Shown piece after piece: positions 26,166 to 35,590 of a stretch of DNA of 64,000 nt. The DNA lies in the NCBI RefSeq assembly GCF_023546765.1, contig NZ_CP097484.1, forward strand, positions 5,256,501 through 5,320,500. Direction: 5' to 3'. How positions within the stretch are numbered: the stretch's first letter is position 1; every line of letters starts with the position of its first letter. The notes under the pieces are model-generated. The model was not told where the DNA came from, did no database searches, and saw nothing but the letters and a program-made list of their open reading frames with translations. The stretch comes from Methylobacterium tardum (lineage in GTDB: Bacteria; Pseudomonadota; Alphaproteobacteria; Rhizobiales; Beijerinckiaceae). A program made the position numbers and the translations under genes.

Positions 26166-27017
26166 CTAGGGTCCAGCCGCCAGGGCGGCGGCCGCGGCCC
26201 AGACCGCCTCGACCGCGCCGCCGCGTCCGGCCCTGCGGTACAGCCGGATCTCCAGCGCTGTGCCCGGCCCGGCGGCCACGAGGCTGCCCTCGGCGAGCTC
26301 GCGGGCGACGAGGCTCTCGGGCAGCCAGGCGCGGCCGTGGCCCGCGAGGACCATGAACTTCAGGGCCTCCGCCATGGCGTTCTCGTTGACATGGGCGACG
26401 GCCGCCCCGTCACCGGCCAGCGCCGCGACCCGGCCCAGGAACGAGTCCCGGGGATAGCCGAGCCCGGGCCGGTCCGCGGCCGGCCCCGGCCGGTGCACTG
26501 GCACGAGGCTGTCCCGGCCGATGGCGAGATGCGGGAAGGCCGCCGGGTCGAGGGGGATCGGCACCAGGGGATGGTGGTAGGTCAGCAGCAGGTCGTAGCC
26601 GCCCTCAGCCAGCGCCTGCACGCAGGCGTGGAAATCGTCCGGCAGCAGCCGGCTGCCGAGGGGACCGGTGCGGGCTTCGACGTCCCGGAACCAGCGCGGG
26701 AAGACAGTCAGCGCCAGGGTGTGGAGCGCCGCCACCGACACGGTCCGCGGCGGCGGCCGGATCCGGGCCCGGAGCGCGTCGCGGCTGCCGTGGAGCCGCC
26801 GCACGGTCTCCTCGGCGGTCTCCAGGAACAGCCGGCCCTCCGGCGTCAGGGCGGTCGGGTAGGTGCTGCGGTCGACCAGCGCGACGCCGAGCCAGCCCTC
26901 GAGCGCCCGGATGCGGCGGCCGAAGGCCGGCTGGGTGACGTGGCGCTCGACCGCCGAGCGCGAGAAGCTGCCGGTGCGCGCGAGGCTCAGGAAGTCCTCG
27001 AGCCATTTCAGCTCCAT
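26166..27017 (-). CDS. LysR-family transcriptional regulator
   Basis: 283 residues. N-terminal winged helix-turn-helix (LEDFLSLARTGSFSRSAVERHVTQPAFGRRIRALEGWLG) and C-terminal periplasmic-binding-like effector domain (HTLALTVFPRWF, then GYDLLLTYHHPLV). It resembles the HypT/QseD-like LysR group by the MELKWLEDFLSLARTGSFSRSA start. It lies between hisG and the racemase gene, all on the minus strand, only 12 bp from the hisG stop. Target unknown; the racemase is the nearest candidate. Confidence 0.9.
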   Translation of the reverse strand: MELKWLEDFLSLARTGSFSRSAVERHVTQPAFGRRIRALEGWLGVALVDRSTYPTALTPEGRLFLETAEETVRRLHGSRDALRARIRPPPRTVSVAALHTLALTVFPRWFRDVEARTGPLGSRLLPDDFHACVQALAEGGYDLLLTYHHPLVPIPLDPAAFPHLAIGRDSLVPVHRPGPAADRPGLGYPRDSFLGRVAALAGDGAAVAHVNENAMAEALKFMVLAGHGRAWLPESLVARELAEGSLVAAGPGTALEIRLYRRAGRGGAVEAVWAAAAALAAGP

Positions 27018-27029
27018 CGCGCGGCGGTC

Positions 27030-28022
27030 TCAGAGCCGCGCCAGGAGCCGCTCCGCCAGCGGGTTCTCGGCCGCGAAGGCGTAGTCGACCCGCCGCACCG
27101 TGACGGCCCGCGCGCCGGCCTCGACCAGGGCGCCTGCGAGGTCGAACACCGCGGCCTCCCGGCAGCGCAGGACGATCTCGCCCTCCGGACCCTTCGGCGC
27201 GCCGTAGGGCAGCTCGGCCTCGTGCAGGCCCGCGATCGTGGCGAGGTCGATGGTGCCGCTCTCCGGCAGGGCGGCGCGCACCTCCCGGGTGGTCCGGGCG
27301 CGCTCCTCGGCGGCGATGCGGCCGAGCACGGTGCGCAGAGCCGCCCGCTGGCCCTCGCCCCAGGGGGCCTTGAGCGAGGCGACGAGATTGGCCTCCGAGC
27401 GCAGGATGATGCCGTCGTCCAGCACCTTCAGGGCGTTGGCCGAGAGCGTCGCCCCCGTGGTGGTGATGTCGACCACGATCTCGGCCGAGCCCGCCGCCGG
27501 CGCCCCCTCGGTGGCGCCCAGGCTCTCGACGATCCGGTAATCGGCGACGCCTTTCTCGGCGAAGAACCGGCGGGTCAGGTTCACGTACTTGGTGGCGACC
27601 CGCAGGCGCCGTCCGTGGCGGGTCCGCATGCCGGCCGCGACCTCGTCGAGGTCGGACATGTCGCGCACGTCGATCCAGGCCTGGGGCACCGCCACCACCA
27701 CGGTGGCGTTGCCGAAGCCGAGCGGCGTCAGCAGCTCGACCTCGCCGCGCACGTCCGGCAGGGTCTCGCGGATCAGGTCCTCGCCGGTGACGCCGAGATG
27801 GGCGGCGCCCGAGGCGAGCTGCGCGGCGATCTCGGAGGCCGAGAGGTAGCGGACCTCGACGTCGGGCACGCCCAAGAGCTTGCCCCGATAGTCGCGGGCG
27901 CCCGCGCCTTGAGCGAGCTTCAGCCCGGCCCGGCCGAAGAACGCGCTGGCATTCTCCTGCAGGCGGCCCTTGGACGGGACGGCGAGGATCAGCGGCATGG
28001 CGGTCGCGTCCGAAGCACTCAT
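27030..28022 (-). CDS. hisG: ATP phosphoribosyltransferase HisG
   Basis: First committed step of histidine synthesis, joining ATP and PRPP. 330 residues. Motifs: LILAVPSKGRLQE, ATKYVNLTRRFF and the PRPP-binding EIVVDITTTGATLSANAL. The ATG at 28022 overlaps the hisZ stop (ATGA), so the two are translationally coupled. It is about 100 residues longer than the canonical short, HisZ-dependent HisG and has a C-terminal region (TIDLATIAGLHEAELPYG... AVTVRRVDYAFAAENPL) although hisZ is present. Confidence 0.94.
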   Translation of the reverse strand: MSASDATAMPLILAVPSKGRLQENASAFFGRAGLKLAQGAGARDYRGKLLGVPDVEVRYLSASEIAAQLASGAAHLGVTGEDLIRETLPDVRGEVELLTPLGFGNATVVVAVPQAWIDVRDMSDLDEVAAGMRTRHGRRLRVATKYVNLTRRFFAEKGVADYRIVESLGATEGAPAAGSAEIVVDITTTGATLSANALKVLDDGIILRSEANLVASLKAPWGEGQRAALRTVLGRIAAEERARTTREVRAALPESGTIDLATIAGLHEAELPYGAPKGPEGEIVLRCREAAVFDLAGALVEAGARAVTVRRVDYAFAAENPLAERLLARL

Positions 28023-29161
28023 CGGCCGGCTCCCGCGACGCGCTCGATCCAGAAGGTGCAGCCGACCGCCGGCAGCGGCACCGGGCTGCCGAGATGGCCG
28101 AGCAGGCCGTCGTAGCGGCCGCCGCCGACCAGGGTCGGACCCTCGCCTTCCGTCACCTCGAAGATGAAGCCGGTGTAGTAGTCGAGATTGCGGGCGAAGC
28201 CGCCCTGGAAGCGGAAGCGCTCGATCGGCAGGCCGCGCGCCGCGATGAAGCCGGTGCGCTCCTCGAACAGGTCGAGGGCGGCCGCGAGCGCGTCGTGCCG
28301 GATGTTCGCGTCGGCGACGAGCGCCCGCAGGTCGCGGGCGGCGGCGTCCGGATGGCCGGCGATCGCCCGGTAGCGGTCGAGGAGCGCGCGGTTCTCGGCG
28401 TTGAGCCCGGCCCCGCCATGGGCCTGCGCGGAGGCCTTGGCGAGGAAGCGCTCGGCGATCTCGCCGGCGCTGCGCCCGCCCACCGCCGAGATCCCGGCGA
28501 TGGCCAGCACGTCCTCCACGAAGGCGCGCACCCCGCGCGGGTCCTGGCCCTGGATCGCCGCCAGCAGGCCGGCATGGGGATCCTCGGGACGGGTGCCCTC
28601 GGCGCCGTTGGTCACGGCATCGAGCGTACGCCCGGCGGCGAGCGCCCGGAGCGTCCGGCGCTTGGCGGCGGGCGGGACCGCGAGGCCGTCGAGGAGCGCC
28701 ACGGTCAGGCCCATATCGCCGAGCCGCACCGCCGGGTCGGTCCGGCCGAACAGGGCGAGGCCCTCCAAGGCGAGGCCCAGCACCTCGGCGTCGGCCGCCG
28801 GCGTGTCGGTGCGCCCGATCGACTCGATGCCAGCCTGGAAGAACTCGTCGGGCTCGTCGGCGGCGAGCCGGAAGACCGGGCCGCAATAGCTGTAATCGGC
28901 CGCCCGGCCGTCGGCCTCGGCCCGGTGCAGGCGGCAGACGGGAATGGTGAATTCCGGCCGCAGGCACAGCTCGGCCCCGCCCGCGTCCTGCGTGACGAAG
29001 ATCCGCCGGCGGATATCCTCGCCCGACAGTTCGAGGAACGGCTCGAGGGGCTGCAGCACCGGCGGCGTCACCGGCCGGTAGCCCGCCGCCGCCAGATGGG
29101 CGGAGAGCCGCGCGCGCGCCGCGTCCCCCGCCCCCGTCTCGCCCGCCTCCGGTCGTGTCAT
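28019..29161 (-). CDS. hisZ: ATP phosphoribosyltransferase regulatory subunit HisZ
   Basis: Class II aminoacyl-tRNA-synthetase-like protein without tRNA charging activity; it forms the allosteric partner of HisG. 380 residues. Retains HisRS-like motifs such as FVTQDAGGAELCLRPEFTIPVCR, YCGPVFR, RFRFQGGFARNLDYYTGFIFEV and [13 protein letters not shown]. Overlaps hisG by 4 bp and is followed by it on the minus strand. Distinguished from HisS by its length and lack of a C-terminal anticodon domain. Confidence 0.93.
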   Translation of the reverse strand: MTRPEAGETGAGDAARARLSAHLAAAGYRPVTPPVLQPLEPFLELSGEDIRRRIFVTQDAGGAELCLRPEFTIPVCRLHRAEADGRAADYSYCGPVFRLAADEPDEFFQAGIESIGRTDTPAADAEVLGLALEGLALFGRTDPAVRLGDMGLTVALLDGLAVPPAAKRRTLRALAAGRTLDAVTNGAEGTRPEDPHAGLLAAIQGQDPRGVRAFVEDVLAIAGISAVGGRSAGEIAERFLAKASAQAHGGAGLNAENRALLDRYRAIAGHPDAAARDLRALVADANIRHDALAAALDLFEERTGFIAARGLPIERFRFQGGFARNLDYYTGFIFEVTEGEGPTLVGGGRYDGLLGHLGSPVPLPAVGCTFWIERVAGAGR

Positions 29162-29319
29162 CGCAATCCACCTCGCGGGCGCTCTGTAGCAACCGCGACC
29201 GGACTTGGCGACACGCAGCGCGCCGGCACCGGGCCGGCGCGCCGCGCAGGACTGCGCAGTCCCGGGCAGGTCCTGCGCCGGGACCCGATATCCGCTACGG
29301 AATCAAGGACCTGACTGGC

Positions 29320-29562
29320 TCAGAGCGGCCGGAGGCTGCCGAGGCGCGCCCCGCGCGGGCGCCGGACCGGCTTGCGGCGAGCGAGCACGGTCACGGCGGG
29401 CGCCCCCGCGATCCCGGCGCTGAGGATCGGCGCGCTTCCGGTCCCGGGGGTGGCCTGCGCGACGGCGCTGGGCAGCCGGTCGAGGACCGGCCGGGCGGCC
29501 CAGACGGGTCCCGCGCCGGCGCAGATCAGGCCGAGGGACAGGATGAGGATCTTCGCGCGCAT
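29320..29562 (-). CDS. Small secreted protein of unknown function, 80 aa
   Basis: Not recognised. A good Sec signal peptide (MRAKILILSLGLICAGAGPVWA) precedes a short mature part rich in Ala, Val and Pro and a very basic C-terminus (VLARRKPVRRPRGARLGSLRPL). It sits between hisS and hisZ on the same strand, 78 bp from hisS. The signal peptide is the main support; coding status is otherwise unproven. Confidence 0.5.
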   Translation of the reverse strand: MRAKILILSLGLICAGAGPVWAARPVLDRLPSAVAQATPGTGSAPILSAGIAGAPAVTVLARRKPVRRPRGARLGSLRPL

Positions 29563-29640
29563 CCCGCCATCTCCACGGCATCGACCGACGACAACGCCGC
29601 CGGAGCCCCTGCGTTCGATGTGCGGTTCGATGCGCGTGTC

Positions 29641-31188
29641 TCAGATCTCCGGTGACGGAAAATGCCGGGCCAGCACGGCGCGGACCTGTGCCACCATGTC
29701 GGCCTCGGGGCACGAGACCTGCGCGGGCCGCGCCGCCTTCCACTCGGCGTTGCTGGCGATGGACTCGGCCGCCTGAGCGCCCGCGATCAGGTCCTTGATC
29801 TGGACCTCGCCGGCCAGCCGCTCGTTCGAGCCCTGGATGATGGCCACCGGGGCGCGGCGGCGGTCGGCGTACTTCATCTGCGCCTTCATGCCGGCGGCGC
29901 CGAGATAGAGCTCGGCCCGGATGCCGTCGGCGCGCAGGAGCGCGACGAGCCGCTGGTAATCGGCCATGTTCTCCCGGTCGAGGACCAGCACCACCACCGG
30001 CCCGGGCGCCTCGGCGCCGGCGATCAGGGGACTGCCCACGAGCTGCAGGGCCGAGAACAGCCGCGAGACGCCGATCGAGAAGCCGGTGGCCGGGACCGGC
30101 TCGGCCCGGAACCGCCCGACGAGGCCGTCGTAGCGCCCGCCGCCCGCCACCGAGCCGAAGCGCACGGTCTGGCCGTCCTCGTTGGTGACCGGGAAGGTCA
30201 GCTCGGCCTCGTAGACCGGGCCGGTGTAGTATTCGAGGCCGCGCACCACGCTCGGATCGGCCCGGATCACGTCGTGGCCGTAGCCGGCGGCGGCGCAGAG
30301 GCGCATGATCGCGTGCAGTTCGGCGATCCCCTCGCGGCCGGTCTCGGAATCGCCGACCGCCTCGTGCCAGCCGCCGAAGAACTTCTCCCAGAACGCCACC
30401 TTGTCGGCGCCGTCCGCGGCATCGGCCTGGAACGACACGTAGGCGAGGATCCGGCCGATCGCCGTGGCGTCGAGGCCCGCGCCCTTGGTGAAGTCGCCGC
30501 TCTCGTCCTTGCGGCCGACGCCGAGGAGGTCGCGCACCCCGTCGACGCCCAGCCGGTCGAGCTTGTCGATCGCCCGCAGGACCGTGAGGCGCTGGCCGGC
30601 CTTGTCGGGACCGGCGAGCCCGATCGCCTCCATGACGCCGTCGAGCACCTTCCGGTTGTTGACCTTGACCACGTACTGGCCGCCGAGCCCGAGGCGGTTC
30701 AGCGTGTCGGCCATCAGCATGCAGGTCTCGGCATCGGCCGCGACGCTGCCGGCGCCGACGATGTCGGCGTCGAACTGCATGAACTGGCGGAAGCGGCCCG
30801 GCCCCGGCTTCTCGTTGCGGAACACGTAGCCGGCCCGGTAGCTGCGATAGGGCTTGGGCAGGGCGTCGTAGTGCTCGGCCACGAAGCGGGCGAGCGGCGC
30901 CGTCAGGTCGTAGCGGAGCGACAGCCACGCCTCGTCGTCGTCCTGGAACGAGAACACGCCGGCGTTCGGGCGGTCGAGGTCGGGCAGGAACTTGCCCAGA
31001 GCCTCGGTGTACTCGACGAAGGGCGTCTCCAGGGCCTCGAAGCCGTAGAGCTCGAAGCTCTTGCGGATCGTCTCCAGCATCCGGCCCTGCGCGGCGATCT
31101 CGCCGGCGCGCCGGTCGACGAAGCCGCGCGGCAGGCGGGGCTTCAGGGTCTCGGCCTTCTCGGCCTTCGGAGTTTCAGCCTTGGACAT
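29641..31188 (-). CDS. hisS: Histidyl-tRNA synthetase
   Basis: Charges tRNA-His. 515 residues. The start at 31188 ([22 protein letters not shown]) is chosen because the family begins with a short tail before PRGFVDR. Class II motifs: motif 2 [20 protein letters not shown], the histidine A loops [12 protein letters not shown] and AGGGRYDGL, and motif 3 [12 protein letters not shown]. The C-terminal anticodon-binding domain contains [20 protein letters not shown]. Upstream of hisZ and hisG on the same strand, a usual alphaproteobacterial grouping. Confidence 0.95.
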   Translation of the reverse strand: MSKAETPKAEKAETLKPRLPRGFVDRRAGEIAAQGRMLETIRKSFELYGFEALETPFVEYTEALGKFLPDLDRPNAGVFSFQDDDEAWLSLRYDLTAPLARFVAEHYDALPKPYRSYRAGYVFRNEKPGPGRFRQFMQFDADIVGAGSVAADAETCMLMADTLNRLGLGGQYVVKVNNRKVLDGVMEAIGLAGPDKAGQRLTVLRAIDKLDRLGVDGVRDLLGVGRKDESGDFTKGAGLDATAIGRILAYVSFQADAADGADKVAFWEKFFGGWHEAVGDSETGREGIAELHAIMRLCAAAGYGHDVIRADPSVVRGLEYYTGPVYEAELTFPVTNEDGQTVRFGSVAGGGRYDGLVGRFRAEPVPATGFSIGVSRLFSALQLVGSPLIAGAEAPGPVVVLVLDRENMADYQRLVALLRADGIRAELYLGAAGMKAQMKYADRRRAPVAIIQGSNERLAGEVQIKDLIAGAQAAESIASNAEWKAARPAQVSCPEADMVAQVRAVLARHFPSPEI

Positions 31189-31199
31189 GGGTGCATTCG

Positions 31200-31463
31200 C
31201 TTCTCGCGGACCCGGAATCCAGGTCCGCATCGAATCTTCGATCGTCTCCGCCGGGCGGAGATCCTGGGGCCGGGCTCTAGAGCATGCGATCGGAAAGGGG
31301 AATTCGGTTTCCGAAGGCCCTCGGCGCAAGGCCATCGCCGCCATCGCGCGCGGGACGTACCGTCATGGGGCCAGGACCTTGGGTGTCAGAACCTTGGGCG
31401 TCAGGATCTGGCGCGCCGGCGTATCTGGATCCCGGGCTCCGTTGCGCGGCCCCGGGATGATGG
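31200..31463. repeat. Decayed family B repeat with imperfect 15-bp tandem units
   Basis: The segment upstream of hisS contains separated halves resembling family B (GGACCCGGAATCCAGGTCCG near 31208 and CTGGATCCCGGGCTCCG, then GCGGCCCCGGGATGATG, ending near 31463). Between them AGGACCTTGGGTGTC and AGAACCTTGGGCGTC form an imperfect tandem pair at 31373-31402. No gene is seen in this 292-bp gap. Confidence 0.5.
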
Positions 31464-31480
31464 TGCGGAAGCGGGCTCGA

Positions 31481-31984
31481 TCAGTACGGCGCCGTCAGCT
31501 TGAGCCAGAGCAGGGCCGCGAGGCTGATGACGGCGATCGGCATCTGCAGGGGCCGCAGCCGGGCATGGGCGAGCGGCACCTCGCCGGCGCGGGCCGCGAT
31601 CGGGTCGAGGATCCCGATCAGGGCGTAGCCGAGGATCAGCATCGCCAGCGCCGGCACGGCCTTGCCCATCACCGCCGCGAACAGGCTGAACAGGCCGAGG
31701 GCGTACAGGACCAGCATCGTCACGATCTGCGAGGCCTGCGGGCCGCCCTCGGTCCGGAAGCTGACGCCCCGGTGGACGCCGGCCAGGAACAGCAGGATCG
31801 AGGCCGCGTAGAGCAGGGTGAACAGGGCTACGAGATAGTCGAGGGGCTGCCCGTTCAGCCACCACGTCGCGGCGGCGCCGACCGCGATCGGCACCATCGG
31901 GCCGAAGCCGAAGACGATGTCGAGCCACGGGATCCGGCGCGGCTCGTGCGTGGTGAGGGTGCGTCCGGTGGCGTCGTCGCGCAT
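31481..31984 (-). CDS. DUF3429-family inner-membrane protein
   Basis: 167 residues with about five TM helices (IPWLDIVFGFGPMVPIAVGA, LVALFTLLYAASILLFLAGVHRG, VTMLVLYALGLFSLFAAVMG and others). The start MRDDATGRTLTTHEPRRIPWLD and the LAGVHRGVSF motif match DUF3429 proteins, whose function is unknown. It is divergent from rho. No partner gene is adjacent. Confidence 0.8.
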   Translation of the reverse strand: MRDDATGRTLTTHEPRRIPWLDIVFGFGPMVPIAVGAAATWWLNGQPLDYLVALFTLLYAASILLFLAGVHRGVSFRTEGGPQASQIVTMLVLYALGLFSLFAAVMGKAVPALAMLILGYALIGILDPIAARAGEVPLAHARLRPLQMPIAVISLAALLWLKLTAPY

Positions 31985-32158
31985 GGGAGTCGGGCGGGGC
32001 TTTCAGTGCGGAGGTCTGCTGCAGTGCAGCGCCGGGACGGGCAACGGTCGCGCGCCGGCACGGTTCCGGAACCGGCCCGAAAGCCGTCTCGCGGCGTCGG
32101 CCTGTCTAGCGCCGGCGGAGCGCCGCGGCGAGGCCCGGGAGCGGGCCGCGCGGGGGCC

Positions 32159-32187
32159 TTGAGGTCAGGGAAAAAAGGCGTTATCTG
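32159..32187 (+). promoter_or_regulatory. Candidate sigma-70-type promoter upstream of rho
   Basis: TTGAGG (32159-32164), a 17-nt A-rich spacer, then TATCTG (32182-32187). It would leave a leader of about 180 nt before rho, consistent with the leader-dependent autoregulation known for rho in other bacteria. The 391-bp gap 31985-32375 holds nothing else recognised. Confidence 0.35.
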
Positions 32188-32375
32188 TGCGGGGCCCTCA
32201 TCACAAGGTCTGCGCCGCAGCGCGCCCGTGAGCCGTGAGGGTCCTGCCAAATCGGTTTCGCCACCCTGATCCACGGGCCCCTCGCCGCAGCGCGGCCCGC
32301 CCTTCAGCGCCCGTCCCCCGGGTGCTTGGCACAGAACCGGCCCTCCCACCTTCTCCGTCGGTTGCAAGACACCCC

Positions 32376-33716
32376 ATGACGCCACACCCCGACGACCTCG
32401 CCGATATCGAGACTGCCGAGCCGGTCGAGATGCCCGCCGCCCTCGTCGGCGTCCGCGAGGTCAAGCTCCAGGACCTCAAGTCGAAGACGCCGACCGATCT
32501 GACGGCCTTTGCCGAGGAGGTCGAGGTCGAGAACGCCTCGACCATGCGCAAGCAGGAGCTGATGTTCGCAATCCTGAAGCAGCTCGCTGCCAAGGAGGTC
32601 GAGATCATCGGCTCGGGCACCGTCGAGGTGCTGCAGGACGGCTTCGGCTTCCTGCGCTCCTCCGACTCGAACTACCTGCCCGGCCCGGACGACATCTACA
32701 TCTCGCCGACCCAGATCCGCCGCTTCGGCCTGCGGACCGGCGACACCGTCGAGGGCCCGATCCGCGGCCCCAAGGACGGCGAGCGCTACTTCGCGCTCCT
32801 GAAGGTCAACACGATCAATTTCGAGAACCCCGAGAAGATCAAGCACAAGGTCCACTTCGACAACCTGACGCCGCTCTTCCCGACGAAGCGGTTCAAGCTC
32901 GAGCTGGACAACCCGACCAAGAAGGACTTCTCGCCGCGGATCATCGACATCGTGGCGCCGATCGGCAAGGGCCAGCGCGCCCTGATCGTGGCGCCGCCGC
33001 GCACGGGTAAGACCGTGCTGATGCAGAACATCGCGCAGTCGATCACCCTGAACCACCCCGAGTGCTACCTGATCGTGCTGCTCATCGACGAGCGGCCCGA
33101 GGAGGTCACCGACATGCAGCGCTCGGTGAAGGGCGAGGTCATCGCCTCGACCTTCGACGAGCCGGCCACCCGCCACGTGCAGGTCGCCGAGATGGTGATC
33201 GAGAAGGCCAAGCGCCTCGTGGAGCACGGGCGCGACGTCGTGATCCTGCTGGATTCGATCACCCGCCTCGGCCGCGCCTACAACACGGTGGTGCCGTCCT
33301 CCGGCAAGGTGCTGACCGGCGGCGTCGACGCCAACGCCCTGCAGCGGCCCAAGCGCTTCTTCGGCGCGGCCCGCAACATCGAGGAGGGCGGCTCGCTCTC
33401 GATCATCGCCACCGCGCTGATCGACACCGGCTCGCGCATGGACGAGGTGATCTTCGAGGAGTTCAAGGGCACCGGCAATTCCGAGATCATCCTGGACCGC
33501 AAGGTCTCCGACAAGCGCATCTTCCCGGCGATCGACATCACCCGCTCGGGCACCCGCAAGGAGGAGCTGCTGGTCCCGCCGGATTCGCTCAAGAAGACCT
33601 ACGTGCTGCGCCGCATCCTCAACCCGATGGGCGTCACCGACGCGATCGAGTTCCTGCTGGACAAGCTGCGCCAGACCAAGAGCAACAGCGACTTCTTCGA
33701 TTCGATGAACACCTGA
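32376..33716 (+). CDS. rho: Transcription termination factor Rho
   Basis: Hexameric RNA-dependent ATPase/translocase that terminates transcription. 446 residues, somewhat longer than E. coli Rho because of an acidic N-terminal extension ([20 protein letters not shown]). The RNA-binding cold-shock-like domain has [22 protein letters not shown]; Walker A is APPRTGKT, Walker [17 protein letters not shown]-loop and R-loop follow, and the C-terminus reads SDFFDSMNT. The start at 32376 is preferred to one at 32235 on family grounds. It sits immediately before maf, whereas rho normally lies on the hemE side of the origin. Confidence 0.96.
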   Translation: MTPHPDDLADIETAEPVEMPAALVGVREVKLQDLKSKTPTDLTAFAEEVEVENASTMRKQELMFAILKQLAAKEVEIIGSGTVEVLQDGFGFLRSSDSNYLPGPDDIYISPTQIRRFGLRTGDTVEGPIRGPKDGERYFALLKVNTINFENPEKIKHKVHFDNLTPLFPTKRFKLELDNPTKKDFSPRIIDIVAPIGKGQRALIVAPPRTGKTVLMQNIAQSITLNHPECYLIVLLIDERPEEVTDMQRSVKGEVIASTFDEPATRHVQVAEMVIEKAKRLVEHGRDVVILLDSITRLGRAYNTVVPSSGKVLTGGVDANALQRPKRFFGAARNIEEGGSLSIIATALIDTGSRMDEVIFEEFKGTGNSEIILDRKVSDKRIFPAIDITRSGTRKEELLVPPDSLKKTYVLRRILNPMGVTDAIEFLLDKLRQTKSNSDFFDSMNT

Positions 33717-33743
33717 GGCGGCGGTTCAATGGCCCCCCGACCC

Positions 33744-33772
33744 GCACCTCAGGATGAGGGGGTGGGTTGGAG
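33744..33772. repeat. Partial family A repeat (one arm)
   Basis: CACCTCAGGATGAGGGGGTG, followed by GGTTGGAG, matches the right arm and flank of the repeat near 1800-1832. The left arm is absent. Lies 30 bp after the rho stop. Confidence 0.6.
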
Positions 33773-33988
33773 GGCCGGTGCGCCTCTGCCCCTGTCCCGC
33801 CGCGGCACGAAAGCGACCGGCTGCGCGATGCGCCCGTTGACTGTCCCCTAACCGGTCCCTGCCAAGGTCCTCTTCGGGCGCCAGGTTGCGTATCGGCGCC
33901 GCGACAGCCCCGCCGCCCGGTCGATCCCGGCGGCGGGGCTCGTCGCAGCCCGGCTTGCACCCACGCCCGGATCCGTGACACTGGCGCG

Positions 33989-35590
33989 ATGCTCCGCTCG
34001 CCCTGGACCGGCTCGGCCCCGCTCCTCCTCGCCTCGACCAGCCCGACCCGGCGCCTCCTGCTGGAGAGCGCCGCCCTGCCGGTCGAGACCGCGTCGCCCG
34101 ACGTCGACGAGCGTGCCCTCGAGGCGGCGCGCGCCGGCCTGACCCCGCCCGACCTCGCCCTGGTGCTCGCCCGCGCCAAGGCCGAGGCGGTGGCGGCACG
34201 GTTCCCGGGGCGGGTCGTGCTCGGCGCCGACCAGGTGCTCGATTGCGACGGCACCGTGTTCCACAAGCCGGTCGATGCCGAGGCCGCCCGGGCGCAGCTC
34301 GCCCGCCTGTCTGGCCGGACCCACGCCCTCCATTCCGCCGTGGTCCTGGCCGGGGCGGTGCGGGACGCCTTCGTGGAGACCGCCCGACTGACCCTGCGCC
34401 CCCTCGATGACCGGGCGATCGCGGCCTATGTGGAGTGCGCCGGCGCGGAGCGCGTGCGGGCGAGCGTCGGCGGCTACCAGCTCGAAGGGCCGGGGATCCA
34501 CCTGTTCGAATCGGTGGCCGGGGACCACAGCACCGTGCTGGGCCTGCCGCTGCTGCCGCTCCTCGCCCGGCTGCGCAGTGCCGGCTACCTCGGCCTTCTG
34601 AAGGAGCACCTTTTGGCCGGACACGACCATTCGCATGGCGGCCATTCGCACGGCAGCCACGGGCACGGCGGTCATGCCCATGGCGGCCACGCGCACGCGC
34701 CGAAGGATTTCGGCACCGCCTTCGCCATCGGCATCGTGCTCAACACCGCCTTCGTGGTGGTCGAGGCGGCCTACGGCTACCTCAGCAACTCCATGTCCCT
34801 TGTGGCCGATGCCGGCCACAACCTGTCGGACGTTCTGGGTCTCGCGGCGGCCTGGATCGCCGCCATCCTGGTGCGCCGGCGGGCCACCGCGCGCTTCACC
34901 TACGGCTATCGCGGCTCCTCGATCCTGGCCGCCCTGTTCAACGCCGTGTTCCTGCTGATCGCCATGGGGGCGGTGATCTGGGAGGCGCTGGTCCGGCTGG
35001 TCCATCCCGAGCCCGTGGCGGGCACGACCGTGATGGTGGTGGCCGCGATCGGGATTCTGGTGAACGGCCTGACCGCGTGGCTGTTCGCCAGCGGCGCCAA
35101 GGGCGACATCAACGTCCGCGGCGCCTTCCTGCACATGGCGGCCGACGCCGCAGTCTCGGCCGGCGTCGTGGTGGCCGGCCTCGTGATCCAGCTCACCGGG
35201 CTCAGTTGGCTCGACCCGGCGGTCAGCCTCGTGATCGCGGCCCTGGTCGTCTGGGCGACCTGGGGCCTGCTGCGCGACAGCGTGGCCATGTCCCTCGACG
35301 CCGTGCCGCCGGAGATCTCCCCGGACGCGGTGACGGGCTTCCTCCTCGGCCGGCCCGGCGTCGCCGGCCTCCACGACCTGCATATCTGGCCCATGAGCAC
35401 CACCAGCGTCGCCCTGACGGTCCATCTCGTGATGGCGGAGGGCCATCAGGCCCACCGCCTGCCCGGCAACGGCTTCCTCGCCGAGACCGCCGAGGGCCTG
35501 CGCGCGCGTTTCGGCATCGGCCACGCGACCCTGCAGATCGAGGAGGCCGGCGGCCCGGCCTGCCGCCTCGCGCAGGATTGCGCGGCATGA
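33989..35590 (+). CDS. maf: Maf nucleotide pyrophosphatase read in frame into a CDF cation transporter
   Basis: A single open frame of 533 codons. Residues 1-208 are a Maf/YceF-type nucleoside triphosphate pyrophosphatase: [20 protein letters not shown], the catalytic-Asp [10 protein letters not shown] motif, FHKPVD and [16 protein letters not shown]. There is no stop where Maf proteins normally end (near [12 protein letters not shown], residue 203); the frame continues into a complete CDF transporter (described in the next entry). Either this is a genuine Maf-CDF fusion, or maf has lost its stop codon and the transporter starts internally. A +1 shift would give a TGA at 34598-34600, but the single-base deletions seen elsewhere in the window shift frames the other way. 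Confidence 0.75.
   Translation: MLRSPWTGSAPLLLASTSPTRRLLLESAALPVETASPDVDERALEAARAGLTPPDLALVLARAKAEAVAARFPGRVVLGADQVLDCDGTVFHKPVDAEAARAQLARLSGRTHALHSAVVLAGAVRDAFVETARLTLRPLDDRAIAAYVECAGAERVRASVGGYQLEGPGIHLFESVAGDHSTVLGLPLLPLLARLRSAGYLGLLKEHLLAGHDHSHGGHSHGSHGHGGHAHGGHAHAPKDFGTAFAIGIVLNTAFVVVEAAYGYLSNSMSLVADAGHNLSDVLGLAAAWIAAILVRRRATARFTYGYRGSSILAALFNAVFLLIAMGAVIWEALVRLVHPEPVAGTTVMVVAAIGILVNGLTAWLFASGAKGDINVRGAFLHMAADAAVSAGVVVAGLVIQLTGLSWLDPAVSLVIAALVVWATWGLLRDSVAMSLDAVPPEISPDAVTGFLLGRPGVAGLHDLHIWPMSTTSVALTVHLVMAEGHQAHRLPGNGFLAETAEGLRARFGIGHATLQIEEAGGPACRLAQDCAA
34613..35590 (+). CDS. CDF-family Zn2+/Cd2+ exporter module with possible own TTG start
   Basis: 325 residues if started at the TTG at 34613, which has AAGGAG (34601-34606) seven bases upstream and would begin [20 protein letters not shown], a normal His-rich CDF N-terminus. 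Six TM helices; metal sites are HNLSD (TM2, in [14 protein letters not shown]) and HMAAD (TM5), the HxxxD pair of zinc/cadmium exporters, unlike the DmeF protein at 1871. The C-terminal cytoplasmic domain has [20 protein letters not shown]. The same codons are continuous with maf. The stop overlaps the aroE start (ATGA). Confidence 0.85.
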   Translation: MAGHDHSHGGHSHGSHGHGGHAHGGHAHAPKDFGTAFAIGIVLNTAFVVVEAAYGYLSNSMSLVADAGHNLSDVLGLAAAWIAAILVRRRATARFTYGYRGSSILAALFNAVFLLIAMGAVIWEALVRLVHPEPVAGTTVMVVAAIGILVNGLTAWLFASGAKGDINVRGAFLHMAADAAVSAGVVVAGLVIQLTGLSWLDPAVSLVIAALVVWATWGLLRDSVAMSLDAVPPEISPDAVTGFLLGRPGVAGLHDLHIWPMSTTSVALTVHLVMAEGHQAHRLPGNGFLAETAEGLRARFGIGHATLQIEEAGGPACRLAQDCAA

